A stretch of 64,000 nt of DNA from Devosia beringensis (lineage in GTDB: Bacteria; Pseudomonadota; Alphaproteobacteria; Rhizobiales; Devosiaceae). Location of the stretch: NCBI RefSeq assembly GCF_014926585.1, contig NZ_CP045422.1, forward strand, positions 2,200,001-2,264,000, written 5' to 3'. Below the pieces are notes generated by a model. The model was not told the DNA's origin, did not search any database, and saw only the letters and a program-made list of their open reading frames with translations. The position numbers were made by a program, and so were the translations under genes. Positions 29,682 through 37,710 of the stretch are shown here, in pieces. The number at the start of each line of letters is the position of its first letter. Position 1 is the first letter of the stretch.

Positions 29682-30290
29682 GTGGCCGCTTATCACTATG
29701 CCGAAGCCAAGGGTGCCGATCCGACCGCGCCGCTGCTATTCGTGTTTCACGGCACCGGGGGCGACGAAAACCAGTTCTTCGAGCTGGCCGGCCAGCTGCT
29801 GCCTGGCGCCCGCATCATTGCGCCGCGTGGCGATGTCAGTGAAGGCGGCGCGCTGCGCTATTTCCGGCGTACCGCCGAGGGCGTCTATGACATGGACGAC
29901 CTGCGCCAGCGCACGGCGCAGATGACGACCTTCGTGCAGGAACGCCTTGCCGAGAGCCAGCCGCGCGCCGTCATCGGGCTGGGCTATTCCAATGGCGCCA
30001 ATATCCTGGCTGCCGTTCAGTTCGCCGCGCCCGAGCTGTTCAGCGCAAGCGTGCTGATGCACCCGCTGATCCCCTTTGTTCCCGCCAGTGCCGATTTCAC
30101 CGGTCACCAGGTGCTGATCACCGCCGGGCAGCGGGATCCGATCTGCCCGGCGCCCGCAAGCCAGGCGCTGGCTGACTATTTCCGCGCCCAGGGCGCGCAG
30201 ATGTCGCTTTACTGGCATGCCGGCGGCCACGAAATCCGCCCCGAGGAACTGCGCGAAGCGCAAACCTTCCTGGCGCCATTCGCCGGCTAG
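29682..30290 (+). CDS. Phospholipase/carboxylesterase-type alpha/beta-hydrolase
   Basis: A 202-aa cytosolic hydrolase. The start is a GTG at 29682 with AAGGAG seven bases upstream. The oxyanion segment FHGTGGDENQF lies near residue 22, the nucleophile elbow is GYSNGAN near 100, the acid is Asp in AGQRDPICP and the base is His in HAGGHEIRPEE. It resembles small YpfH/MhqD-like esterases. The 5' region is divergent from the SDR gene. Confidence 0.88.
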   Translation: MAAYHYAEAKGADPTAPLLFVFHGTGGDENQFFELAGQLLPGARIIAPRGDVSEGGALRYFRRTAEGVYDMDDLRQRTAQMTTFVQERLAESQPRAVIGLGYSNGANILAAVQFAAPELFSASVLMHPLIPFVPASADFTGHQVLITAGQRDPICPAPASQALADYFRAQGAQMSLYWHAGGHEIRPEELREAQTFLAPFAG

Positions 30291-30404
30291 GTCCGGCGGG
30301 CCGTCCGGCCGGCAATTGTCGTCGCCAGCCCAACGTGTATAGTTGCCCCAGGATATGGCGGCCTCGCTTGATGACTTGCGGGCGGGCCGGCCAAAGTGGG
30401 TGGA

Positions 30405-30845
30405 ATGAAGAAAATCCTGTTGAGCCTGCTGTGTGCGCTGGCTCTGGCCGGTTGCACAGGCGCCAATACCAGCTTCAACACCATCCAGGTGTCGGGCGCC
30501 GAGGAAGCGTTTCCCGCCGATTATCAGCTGCGCGCCCGGCGCTACCTGGCCGAGCAGGATCTGGCAGGCGTCCAGATCTCCTATCCGCGCACCGTGGTGG
30601 GCGAAACCGCGTTCAGTCCGCGGCGCTGGTATGTGTGCCTGGATGGGCTGGCGCCGCCCGCCCCACCAACGCGCCGCGCCAAGCCACTGCTGGAAGCCGC
30701 GCTTAATCTGGCCCGGCCGGACGTGGCCGCAGACGATTATCAGGTTATCCTGATCCTGCGCGCCAGCGGGTCGACGGCGGCGATCAAGGGGTTCGACGCC
30801 CCCCTATGTGGCAATGGTCGCTATGAGGCGCTGGCAGCGGGATAG
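30405..30845 (+). CDS. Small putative lipoprotein
   Basis: A 146-aa protein. A short signal peptide ends in the lipobox LALAGC (Cys near residue 17), so it should be lipid-anchored. I recognise no domain. The mature part has a conserved-looking segment with YPRTVVGETAFSPRRWYVCL near residues 60-80. The ATG at 30405 follows GGTGGA. It precedes a small cytosolic gene by 3 bp and probably forms an operon with it. Confidence 0.7.
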   Translation: MKKILLSLLCALALAGCTGANTSFNTIQVSGAEEAFPADYQLRARRYLAEQDLAGVQISYPRTVVGETAFSPRRWYVCLDGLAPPAPPTRRAKPLLEAALNLARPDVAADDYQVILILRASGSTAAIKGFDAPLCGNGRYEALAAG

Positions 30846-30848
30846 AGC

Positions 30849-31055
30849 ATGCAGTTCAAGGTCACCTATGCCCGGTACCTGGCTGACCGGCGTCGTCTCG
30901 AATTCACGGCCTCGGGCGAGCGCAATGGGTGCCTTTTTACCGTGGTGACCGACGTGATCTGTCTCAAGGAACCGCGCACGCCCGAAAATGTGCATCTGGT
31001 GGCCCTGGCCCGGCTGACCGAGATCTTCCGGCGCCGCAGCGCCTCGGGCTACTAG
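30849..31055 (+). CDS. Small hypothetical protein
   Basis: A 68-aa protein with no recognised domain. It has a high fraction of charged residues and the pattern of a short beta-rich fold (FKVTYARYLADRRRLEFTAS). It starts 3 bp after the lipoprotein gene and ends 5 bp from the convergent acetyltransferase gene. Coding is supported by position and by codon use like its neighbours. Confidence 0.55.
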   Translation: MQFKVTYARYLADRRRLEFTASGERNGCLFTVVTDVICLKEPRTPENVHLVALARLTEIFRRRSASGY

Positions 31056-31060
31056 CGCCA

Positions 31061-31357
31061 TCAGGCCTTGATGTCGGACCAGTTGGCGTGGCGGCGGAAC
31101 TGGTTGACCGCATAGGAGCAGACCGGGGTAATGCGGAAATGGCCCTGGCGGGCATCGTCCACGGCAAATTCCATCAGCGTGGCGGCGATGCCGCGACCCT
31201 GGAATTCAGGCGGTACGCCGGTGTGGTCGATGATGATGTTGCCGTCCTCGGTCTTGCGGAAGGTCATTTCGGCCTCGGCAGTGGGCGAGAGCTTGATGAC
31301 ATAGCGGCCGGTCGTGGCCTCGTCTTCGCGTTGGACGGTCATTTCATTATCGTTCAT
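31061..31357 (-). CDS. Small GNAT-type N-acetyltransferase (YjdJ-like)
   Basis: A 98-aa single-domain protein of the N-acetyltransf_CG group (PF14542). The acetyl-CoA-binding loop is PPEFQGRGIAATLM near residues 50-63, and the C-terminal phrase ITPVCSYAVNQFRRH is characteristic. The acceptor is unknown. The short length is normal for this family. Confidence 0.88.
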   Translation of the reverse strand: MNDNEMTVQREDEATTGRYVIKLSPTAEAEMTFRKTEDGNIIIDHTGVPPEFQGRGIAATLMEFAVDDARQGHFRITPVCSYAVNQFRRHANWSDIKA

Positions 31358-31434
31358 GGCGCGGTCTTCCTGCTGCTGAGCTCAAGATATGGGGCCGGCC
31401 GGGCCGGTGGGCAAGCCGATTAATGGGCGATGGC

Positions 31435-32136
31435 TTAATGGGCGATATCGCTATTGCCCCAGCGCGCCTGGATGGCGCGACCCAGCCCGCCCAAAGCCGG
31501 GGCCACAAACAGCAGGATGCGCTGATAGGAATGGAGCAGAACGAAGAGGCCGGCCAGGATCAGCGTGCCCACCACGATCACCAGTTCGAGCGACAGGCCG
31601 ATCGATTTCAGCCAGGCGGTGAGCAGCATGCCGGGCAGGATATGGGCCGCCGCCCAGGCAAAGGCCGAGGTGACGTTGATCAGGGTGAAAAAAGCGTAGT
31701 TCATGCCCATGATGCCGGCCACGCCCGGAATGACGGCTTTGACGCCGGGAATGAAGCGGCCGATGAACACGGCCTTGCCGCCATGCCGGGCGAAAAATGC
31801 CTCGCCGCGCGCGATCATGGCGCGGTGGTGGCGGAAGGGCCAGATGTCGCGGATGGTGTCCTTGAGGAAATGGCCGATCGTATAGGACAGCGCGTCGCCG
31901 ATGATCGCCCCCGCCACCGCCGCCAGATAGACCTCCCAAAACGGCAGGCGTCCTTCGGCAATGATGCCGCCGGCCAGCAGCAGGACGGGCGTCGAGGGCA
32001 CGAAGAGCCCGAGAATGAACACGGCCTCGCCGATGGCCACCGCGAAGATGAACCAGAAGGTCAGCCAGAAATTGCCGGAAATGGCATTCAGGAATTCTTC
32101 GAGATAGACCGAGACTTGATGGAAAATGTCAAACAT
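31435..32136 (-). CDS. DedA-family membrane protein
   Basis: A 233-aa integral membrane protein of the DedA/VTT family, some members of which move undecaprenyl phosphate or other lipids across the membrane. Typical motifs are the acidic residue in VAIGEAVFILGLFVPS near residue 30, GDALSYTIGHF near 80 and the basic FIGRFIPGVKAVIPG near 120. The ATG at 32136 is preferred to the upstream start because it matches the family's N-terminus. The C-terminus has two further hydrophobic segments. Confidence 0.88.
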   Translation of the reverse strand: MFDIFHQVSVYLEEFLNAISGNFWLTFWFIFAVAIGEAVFILGLFVPSTPVLLLAGGIIAEGRLPFWEVYLAAVAGAIIGDALSYTIGHFLKDTIRDIWPFRHHRAMIARGEAFFARHGGKAVFIGRFIPGVKAVIPGVAGIMGMNYAFFTLINVTSAFAWAAAHILPGMLLTAWLKSIGLSLELVIVVGTLILAGLFVLLHSYQRILLFVAPALGGLGRAIQARWGNSDIAH

Positions 32137-32237
32137 GCCGGTCCGGTCTGGTGACGCTGTGGCGGCAAGCCTCCAGCACTGGTTGACTATGGGCGCCTGC
32201 GCGAACAGGCTCAAGCTTTATCCTCTAGAGACCGCCC

Positions 32238-32633
32238 ATGAACTCTTTGTTACATCACATGATTGCCGCCGGCCCCCGCCCGGTGGCGCCGTTTTCCCAT
32301 GCCGTGGAGGCCGATGGCTGGGTCTTCGTCACCGGCCAGATGCCGACCGACCCGGCTGCCCCCGATGCGCCGCTGCCCAGCGGCATTGCCGCCCAGACTA
32401 CGCGGGTGATGGACAATCTGCGTGTGGTGCTGGCGGGCATCGGCCTCGGCTTTGCCGACATCACCATGGCGCGGATCTACCTCACCCAGTTCGAACGCGA
32501 CTATGCTGAGCTCAACGCGCTGTGGCCGAGCTTCTTCGAGCCCGGCAAGCTGCCGGCGCGTACCACGATTGGCGTCACCGCGCTGGCCGTCGGGGCGCTG
32601 GTCGAGATCGACCTGATCGCGCGGCGGCCCTAG
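32238..32633 (+). CDS. RidA-family (YjgF) protein, possible reactive-enamine deaminase
   Basis: A 131-aa protein. The substrate-binding Arg sits in PARTTIGVTAL near residue 108, and the family blocks FVTGQMPTDP and IYLTQF are present. RidA hydrolyses reactive 2-aminoacrylate and related enamines; subfamilies vary. sdaA, whose reaction passes through an aminoacrylate-type intermediate, is about 3.5 kb away, but the two genes are not linked. Confidence 0.88.
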   Translation: MNSLLHHMIAAGPRPVAPFSHAVEADGWVFVTGQMPTDPAAPDAPLPSGIAAQTTRVMDNLRVVLAGIGLGFADITMARIYLTQFERDYAELNALWPSFFEPGKLPARTTIGVTALAVGALVEIDLIARRP

Positions 32634-32744
32634 CGGGTTGGCGCCGGTGTAGAGGGCTCCTTCGGCGACATCGGCCATACCGCCACCGCTGCGGAACCGA
32701 CTGCCGGGCCTGCCTGTTGGAGAACAGGCAGGTGGAGTGCGCTC

Positions 32745-33215
32745 ATGGCTGAAATTGGCAAGCAGGACGATCAGCTCGACTACATACGAACGGAAATCCG
32801 GGAGGAGGTCGGCCTGCTCAACAACCGCCTCAATTCCCTGATGTCCTCGCAATCCTTTCTGGTGATCGCTTATGCCTCGACCCTGAGCAGCAGTAATGGC
32901 AATTTCCACAAGCTCTATACGGTGCTCCTGCCGCCGTTTCTGGCCATGCTGGGCGCCGCACTCGTGCTGGAGGCGCGCCCGAGCCTCCATGCCGCGCTGG
33001 AAGCCATCGACAACTGGCGCCAACGCGAGGCGAACCTGGTCAGTTCTTCGGAGGATTATGCGCCCTATACCCTGGCCGTCGACGACCGGTCGCGCCAGGA
33101 CATCATGCGGCGGCAGCATCAAGGGCGCCACTTTGCCATCCGGGCGCCCATGATCATGCTGGTCGCCTGGCTGGTGCTGCTGCTCCTGCCGTTCGGCTTG
33201 TACTTCGCGGGCTGA
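32745..33215 (+). CDS. Hypothetical inner-membrane protein
   Basis: A 156-aa protein with no recognised family. The N-terminal 35 residues are acidic and possibly coiled (EIREEVGLLNNRLNSL). Two hydrophobic segments lie near residues 58-75 and 133-153 with a charged loop between them. GGTGGAG precedes the ATG. The gene stands alone and I cannot suggest a function. Confidence 0.65.
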   Translation: MAEIGKQDDQLDYIRTEIREEVGLLNNRLNSLMSSQSFLVIAYASTLSSSNGNFHKLYTVLLPPFLAMLGAALVLEARPSLHAALEAIDNWRQREANLVSSSEDYAPYTLAVDDRSRQDIMRRQHQGRHFAIRAPMIMLVAWLVLLLLPFGLYFAG

Positions 33216-33255
33216 AGCCGCCCCATCTGCGCCTCTCAGGGCGGGGCGGCCCTGG

Positions 33256-34107
33256 TCAGCCGCGGTAAGCCTTTACGCTCTGCTGCTGTTCGCCCATGCC
33301 CTCAATGCCCAGGCGCATGACATTGCCCGGCTGGAGCCAGACCGGCTCGGGCTTGATGCCCATGCCAACCCCTGGAGGCGTGCCGGTGGTGATGATGTCG
33401 CCCGGCTGCAGGCTCATGAACTGGCTGACATAGCTGACCAGATGGGCGACGCCGAAGACCATGGTCCCGGTCGTGCCGTCCTGGTAGCGGTGGCCGTCGA
33501 CCTCGAGCCAGAGCTTGAGGTTCTGTGGGTCGGGCACCTCGTCGCGCGTCACCAGCCAGGGGCCGATCGGGCCGAAGGTATCGGCCGACTTGCCCTTGAC
33601 CCACTGGCCGCCGCGCTCGGTCTGGAAATGGCGCTCGGAGAGGTCGTTGACCACGCAATAGCCGGCCACGTGATCGAGCGCGTCGGCCTCCTCGACATAG
33701 CGCGCCTCGGTGCCGATGATGACACCCAGCTCGACCTCCCAATCCGGCTTGATGGCGTTCTTGGGAATGATGACGTCGTCATTGGGGCCGATGATGGCGC
33801 TGGTGGCCTTCATGAAGAGGATCGGTTCGGCGGGAATGGCGGCGCCGGTTTCGGCGGCGTGATCGGCATAGTTGAGGCCGATGCAGATGAACTTTCCGAC
33901 ATTGGCCACGCAGGGGCCGATCCGCTCTCCGGCCTCGAGCCGGGGCAGGGTGCCGAGGTCGGTGGCGCGGATCCTGGCGAGGCTTGCATCCGAGAGGGTG
34001 GCGCCGCCGATGTCATCGACAATGCCGGAGAGGTCGCGGATGGCGCCGTCCTCGGCCAGGATGGCGGGCTTTTCGGCGCCCTTGGGGCCGATGCGCAGCA
34101 GTTTCAT
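33256..34107 (-). CDS. FAH-family hydrolase, likely 2,4-diketo-3-deoxy-L-fuconate hydrolase
   Basis: A 283-aa fumarylacetoacetate-hydrolase-fold enzyme. Metal-binding acids are in the blocks DWEVELGVIIG (near residue 120) and in the segment with VNDLSERHFQ near 150; ICIGLNYADHAAE near 73 and TTGTPPGVGMG near 240 are typical of the acylpyruvase-type subgroup. In the non-phosphorylated L-fucose pathway such an enzyme cleaves 2,4-diketo-3-deoxy-L-fuconate to pyruvate and L-lactate. That activity is proposed from context: fucU and a lactate dehydrogenase gene are nearby. Ureidoglycolate lyase is a common but less likely annotation. It is the third gene of a gntR-fucU-FAH run. Confidence 0.85.
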   Translation of the reverse strand: MKLLRIGPKGAEKPAILAEDGAIRDLSGIVDDIGGATLSDASLARIRATDLGTLPRLEAGERIGPCVANVGKFICIGLNYADHAAETGAAIPAEPILFMKATSAIIGPNDDVIIPKNAIKPDWEVELGVIIGTEARYVEEADALDHVAGYCVVNDLSERHFQTERGGQWVKGKSADTFGPIGPWLVTRDEVPDPQNLKLWLEVDGHRYQDGTTGTMVFGVAHLVSYVSQFMSLQPGDIITTGTPPGVGMGIKPEPVWLQPGNVMRLGIEGMGEQQQSVKAYRG

Positions 34108-34184
34108 CAGTGAAGTCCTTGTGAAGCGGCCAGCCTGGGGCTGGCGGGGCGCGGGTAGCGCAGTGACGGGAGGGGCAGGCGGCT

Positions 34185-34619
34185 CTAGCCGTCCGGGCGG
34201 ATGATGCCCTTCTTGAGCAGGATATTGCCATAGAGGCGCCGCTCGCCGGTCTGGACGATGGCATAGCCCTGCTTGACCCGGTCATAGAAGGCGAAGCGTT
34301 CGAGCGCGGCGACGCTCATCTTGGGCTCGTGCTGCTGCACGATCGTGTCGAAGGCTTCCACCACCGGCTCGCGCTTGCTGGCGTCGCCGACCGTCTGCAT
34401 GACGAAGACGGCATTGTCGACGAAATCGTCGAGCGGCAGCAGCGTCAGCACGGCGTCCAGCACATCGGTGGCGCTGATGCCGTCCAGCCGCACCAGAGCC
34501 GGGCCGGCAGCGTCGGCGGGATAGTTGGCGTCGACAATGGCGATCTCGTCGCCATGGCCCATGGCCCGCAGGATGCCGAGCAGGTCGGGTCCCAGGATGG
34601 GGGGAATGAGTTTGAGCAT
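34185..34619 (-). CDS. fucU: L-fucose mutarotase (FucU/RbsD family)
   Basis: A 144-aa protein that interconverts alpha and beta anomers of L-fucose. The catalytic His is in GHGDEIAIVDANYPAD near residue 22, and Tyr and Asn of the C-terminus (RRLYGNILLKKG near 130) agree with FucU. GAGGAGG precedes the ATG. The gene lies 15 bp after the GntR regulator and 78 bp before the FAH gene on the same strand. It is the best single pointer to a fucose-type sugar in this locus. Confidence 0.92.
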   Translation of the reverse strand: MLKLIPPILGPDLLGILRAMGHGDEIAIVDANYPADAAGPALVRLDGISATDVLDAVLTLLPLDDFVDNAVFVMQTVGDASKREPVVEAFDTIVQQHEPKMSVAALERFAFYDRVKQGYAIVQTGERRLYGNILLKKGIIRPDG

Positions 34620-34633
34620 GATCTTTGGCCTCC

Positions 34634-35383
34634 TCAGCCGAAGGGAAAACTGTCGCTGTCGCTGCCCAGGCTGGCGCCATCGGCGAACAGAGCGGGATGT
34701 TCGCGGGCAAAGGCAAAGAGCTCGACCATGACGGCGTCGACATGGGCGCGGATGGCGGCGATGGCCTGCTCCTTGTTGCCGGCCAGGATGCCATCGAAGA
34801 TGGCCTGGTGTTCGGCGATGGTCAGGGCCAGGCGGCGCGGGGTGACGATCAGCCAGCGGGCCCGATCGAGATTGGCGCGGGCCGAATCGATGATGTTCTT
34901 GATCTTGGTGAATTCCATGGCGCGGAAGATGATGTCGTGGAATTCGATATCGAGCTGGTGGAAGGCTTCGGCGTCGTCGCGCTCGGCCGCGCCGCGTTGC
35001 GCCGCCATATTGGCGTGCAGGGCCGCGATGAGGTCGCGGTCATGGCGGCCGATGAAGACGCGCAGCGCCTCGCTTTCGAGCCCCTTGCGGATCAGCATAT
35101 ATTCGCGGACATCGGCAATGCGCACCAGCGACACGGTCGAGCCGCGTTGCGGCGCGATATCGACCAGGCCCTCGGCCTGCAGCCGGGCCAAAGCCTCGCT
35201 GACGGGAAAGCGGGAGACGCCCAGCTGGGCGCAGACCTCGGACTTGTCGATGGCGCTGCCGGGCGGCAAAGCCAGCGAGACAATGGCCTGGCGCAGGGCA
35301 TTGGTGACCTCATTGGTCACGCTGCCGCGAGTCAGCACGGTGGGGGCGGCCAGAAAAGAATAGGGACTTGCTGCCATCTTCAT
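34634..35383 (-). CDS. GntR-family regulator, FCD subgroup, of the sugar-acid locus
   Basis: A 249-aa regulator. The winged helix covers about residues 20-85 (EVCAQLGVSRFPVSEALARL) and the FCD domain about 90-235, with likely metal-binding residues in HQLDIEFHDIIF and IAEHQAIFDGI. The palindrome CTAACATGTTAG ends one base from the first possible ATG (35383); no ribosome-binding site separates them, so the message may be leaderless or the true start may be the ATG six bases later. The same palindrome lies in the lldD promoter, so this protein is the prime candidate to bind both and repress itself. Confidence 0.9.
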   Translation of the reverse strand: MKMAASPYSFLAAPTVLTRGSVTNEVTNALRQAIVSLALPPGSAIDKSEVCAQLGVSRFPVSEALARLQAEGLVDIAPQRGSTVSLVRIADVREYMLIRKGLESEALRVFIGRHDRDLIAALHANMAAQRGAAERDDAEAFHQLDIEFHDIIFRAMEFTKIKNIIDSARANLDRARWLIVTPRRLALTIAEHQAIFDGILAGNKEQAIAAIRAHVDAVMVELFAFAREHPALFADGASLGSDSDSFPFG

Positions 35384-35384
35384 G

Positions 35385-35396
35385 CTAACATGTTAG
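35385..35396. promoter_or_regulatory. GntR operator copy 1: CTAACATGTTAG
   Basis: A perfect 12-bp palindrome in the divergent region between gntR and the UxaA-family gene. Together with two following T's, it is identical to the site at 39065. A palindrome of this size is usual for FCD-type GntR regulators. Confidence 0.75.
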
Positions 35397-35506
35397 TTAG
35401 AGCCGAGGTGCTTTACAACGCCCATCGCTGCGGATTGCGGGCGCAATCTGGCGGTTTATGACGGCGGGGTAAAGTGCAGTTGAGACCCAAAGCTGAAAGC
35501 ACACCG

Positions 35507-37057
35507 ATGTCGCAGACAATGACCCGTCCCCAGCCGCGTACGCTGGTGCTCAATAGCGCCGACAATATCGCGGTGGCACTGGCCAATCTTGAGGTCGGCA
35601 GCGCTACGCCGCAGGGGCCGGTCATCGTGCGGCGGGTGCCCAAGGGCCACAAATTCGCGCTGCGGCCCATCGCTGCCGGCGAACCCATCCTCAAATTCGG
35701 CCAGATCATCGGCTTTGCCAAAGAGCCCATCGTGCCGGGCGACTGGGTACATGAGCACAATTGCGGCATGGGCGGCGCCGATGGCAGCCTGACGCATGAC
35801 TATGCCTTTACCGAGGGCGCGATCCCGCCCGACATGATCCCGGTCGAGGAGCGCGCCACCTTCGAGGGCTATCGCCGCGCCAATGGCAGCGTCGGCACGC
35901 GCAATTATATCGGTATCCTGACTTCGGTGAACTGCTCTGCCACGGTGGCCAAGTTCATCGCCGAGGGTATCAACCGCTCGGGCCTGCTCGACGATTACCC
36001 CGAGATCGACGGCGTCGTGCCCTTCGTGCATGGCACGGGCTGCGGCATGGAAAGCCGCGGCGAGGGCTTTGACATCCTCAAGCGCACGCAGTGGGGCTAT
36101 ACCTCCAACCCCAATCTGGGCGCGGCCATGCTGGTGGGCCTGGGCTGCGAGGTGTTCCAGATCGGCCGCATGAAGGAAATGTACGGTATTGTCGAAAGCG
36201 ACACATTCCAGACCATGACCATCCAGGAAAGCGGCGGCACCAAGAAGATCATCGAATGGGGCATCGAGCGGATGAAGGAAATGCTCCCGGTGGCGGCGCG
36301 GGCAAGGCGGGAAACCGTCGACGCCTCCGAGCTGATGCTGGCTTTGCAATGCGGCGGGTCGGACGGCTATTCCGGCATTACCGCCAACCCGGCTCTGGGT
36401 TATGCCGCCGATATCCTGGTGCGCAATGGCGGCACCGCCATCCTCAGCGAAACGCCCGAAATCTACGGCGCCGAGCACCTGCTGACGCGCCGCGCCACCT
36501 CGCGCGAAGTTGGCGAAAAGCTGATCAGCCGCATTCACTGGTGGGAAGATTATACCCGCCGCAACCATGGCGAGATGAACAATAATCCCTCCCCGGGCAA
36601 CAAGCTGGGCGGGCTGACGACGATTCTCGAAAAGTCGCTCGGGGCCGCCGCCAAGGGCGGCACGACGCCGCTGACGGCGGTCTACGAATATGCCGAAAAG
36701 GTCACCGAAAAGGGCTTTGTCTTCATGGACACGCCCGGCTTTGATCCGGTGTCGGCCACTGGCCAGGTGGCCGGCGGCGCCAATGTGCTGACCTTCACCA
36801 CCGGGCGCGGCTCGGCCTATGGCTGCAAGCCGGTGCCCTCGATCAAGCTGGCGACCAATTCGGACATGTATGCCCGCATGACCGAGGACATGGACATCAA
36901 TTGCGGCGACATCGTCGAGGGCGTCTCCATTGAGGACAAGGGGCGCGAAATCTTCGACCTCATCCTCAAGACCGCCTCGGGCGCGCCCACCAAGTCGGAA
37001 GCCCTGGGCTATGGCGACAATGAATTCGTGCCCTGGCAGGTCGGCGCGACGATGTAG
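35507..37057 (+). CDS. UxaA-family sugar-acid dehydratase
   Basis: A 516-aa enzyme of the altronate/galactarate dehydratase family. An N-terminal SAF domain covers about residues 5-95. The large C-terminal domain has YRRANGSVGTRNYIGI near 120, HGTGCGMES near 178, LQCGGSDGYSGITANPALG near 285 and the tail with VPWQVGATM. The family removes water from sugar acids using an iron site. Its divergent position to gntR and fucU suggests the substrate here is L-fuconate or a similar 6-deoxy-aldonate, a step more often given to enolase-superfamily enzymes; altronate is the default alternative. The start at 35507 is preferred over a TTG upstream. Confidence 0.87.
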   Translation: MSQTMTRPQPRTLVLNSADNIAVALANLEVGSATPQGPVIVRRVPKGHKFALRPIAAGEPILKFGQIIGFAKEPIVPGDWVHEHNCGMGGADGSLTHDYAFTEGAIPPDMIPVEERATFEGYRRANGSVGTRNYIGILTSVNCSATVAKFIAEGINRSGLLDDYPEIDGVVPFVHGTGCGMESRGEGFDILKRTQWGYTSNPNLGAAMLVGLGCEVFQIGRMKEMYGIVESDTFQTMTIQESGGTKKIIEWGIERMKEMLPVAARARRETVDASELMLALQCGGSDGYSGITANPALGYAADILVRNGGTAILSETPEIYGAEHLLTRRATSREVGEKLISRIHWWEDYTRRNHGEMNNNPSPGNKLGGLTTILEKSLGAAAKGGTTPLTAVYEYAEKVTEKGFVFMDTPGFDPVSATGQVAGGANVLTFTTGRGSAYGCKPVPSIKLATNSDMYARMTEDMDINCGDIVEGVSIEDKGREIFDLILKTASGAPTKSEALGYGDNEFVPWQVGATM

Positions 37058-37077
37058 GCAGGGCTGGGCGGTCGCGC

Positions 37078-37710
37078 TCAGCGTAGCCGATAGACCGCCC
37101 CCAGGCGGTCGGCCGTGTCGCGGGCGTCGCCGACATCACTTACGGCATAGGATGCCAGCAATTCGAGCTGATCGAGCGGCAGATCGCGTCGGTCGGGGTC
37201 GCCGATCAGCACGGTGATGCCGGCCGCCTGGCAGCGCTGCAGGAATGGCAGCATGGTTGCCGCGACCTGGGCATTGTAGAACACGTCGCCGGCAGCGATG
37301 AGGTCAATCTCGTCCGGTACCGGACCATCAAGGACCATGTCGCGCAGGCCGATGCTCACGCCATTGGCGACCGCATTGAGGGCGATGGCGGCCTGGCCAT
37401 AGAGGTCGATCTCGGCGGCCGATACCGTGGCACCCGCTTGGGCGGCGACGATGCCGACCAGGCCCGAGCCGGCCCCCAGATCGAGCACATGCTTGCCGGC
37501 CACCAGCACGGGGTGGCGGCGGAAATGCTGCGCCAGTGCCAGGCCGCCCGCCCATTGATAGGCCCAATAGGGCGCAGGCGGATCGGGGTCATCATCGTCG
37601 AGCAGGCGCGACAGGCGGCTGCCGGCATGGGCCGTGTAAAGCCTGATGCCAGGCAGGGAGGGAACCGGGTCAAGCCGCAGGCTGGCGGTGATGAAGTCGG
37701 CAGGCTTCAA
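37078..37710 (-). CDS. Class I SAM-dependent protein methyltransferase (ETFB-KMT-like)
   Basis: A 210-aa methyltransferase. Motif I is VLDLGAGSGLVGIVAA near residue 75, motif II AEIDLYGQAAIALN near 98, and the post-motif AGDVFYN near 138 together with PYWAYQWAGGLALA near 47 fit the group related to the ETF-beta lysine methyltransferase. The start codon is TTG, overlapping the stop of the upstream lactonase gene as TTGA, so translation is probably coupled. No link to sugar catabolism is obvious, so it may simply be a passenger in the locus. Confidence 0.8.
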   Translation of the reverse strand: MKPADFITASLRLDPVPSLPGIRLYTAHAGSRLSRLLDDDDPDPPAPYWAYQWAGGLALAQHFRRHPVLVAGKHVLDLGAGSGLVGIVAAQAGATVSAAEIDLYGQAAIALNAVANGVSIGLRDMVLDGPVPDEIDLIAAGDVFYNAQVAATMLPFLQRCQAAGITVLIGDPDRRDLPLDQLELLASYAVSDVGDARDTADRLGAVYRLR

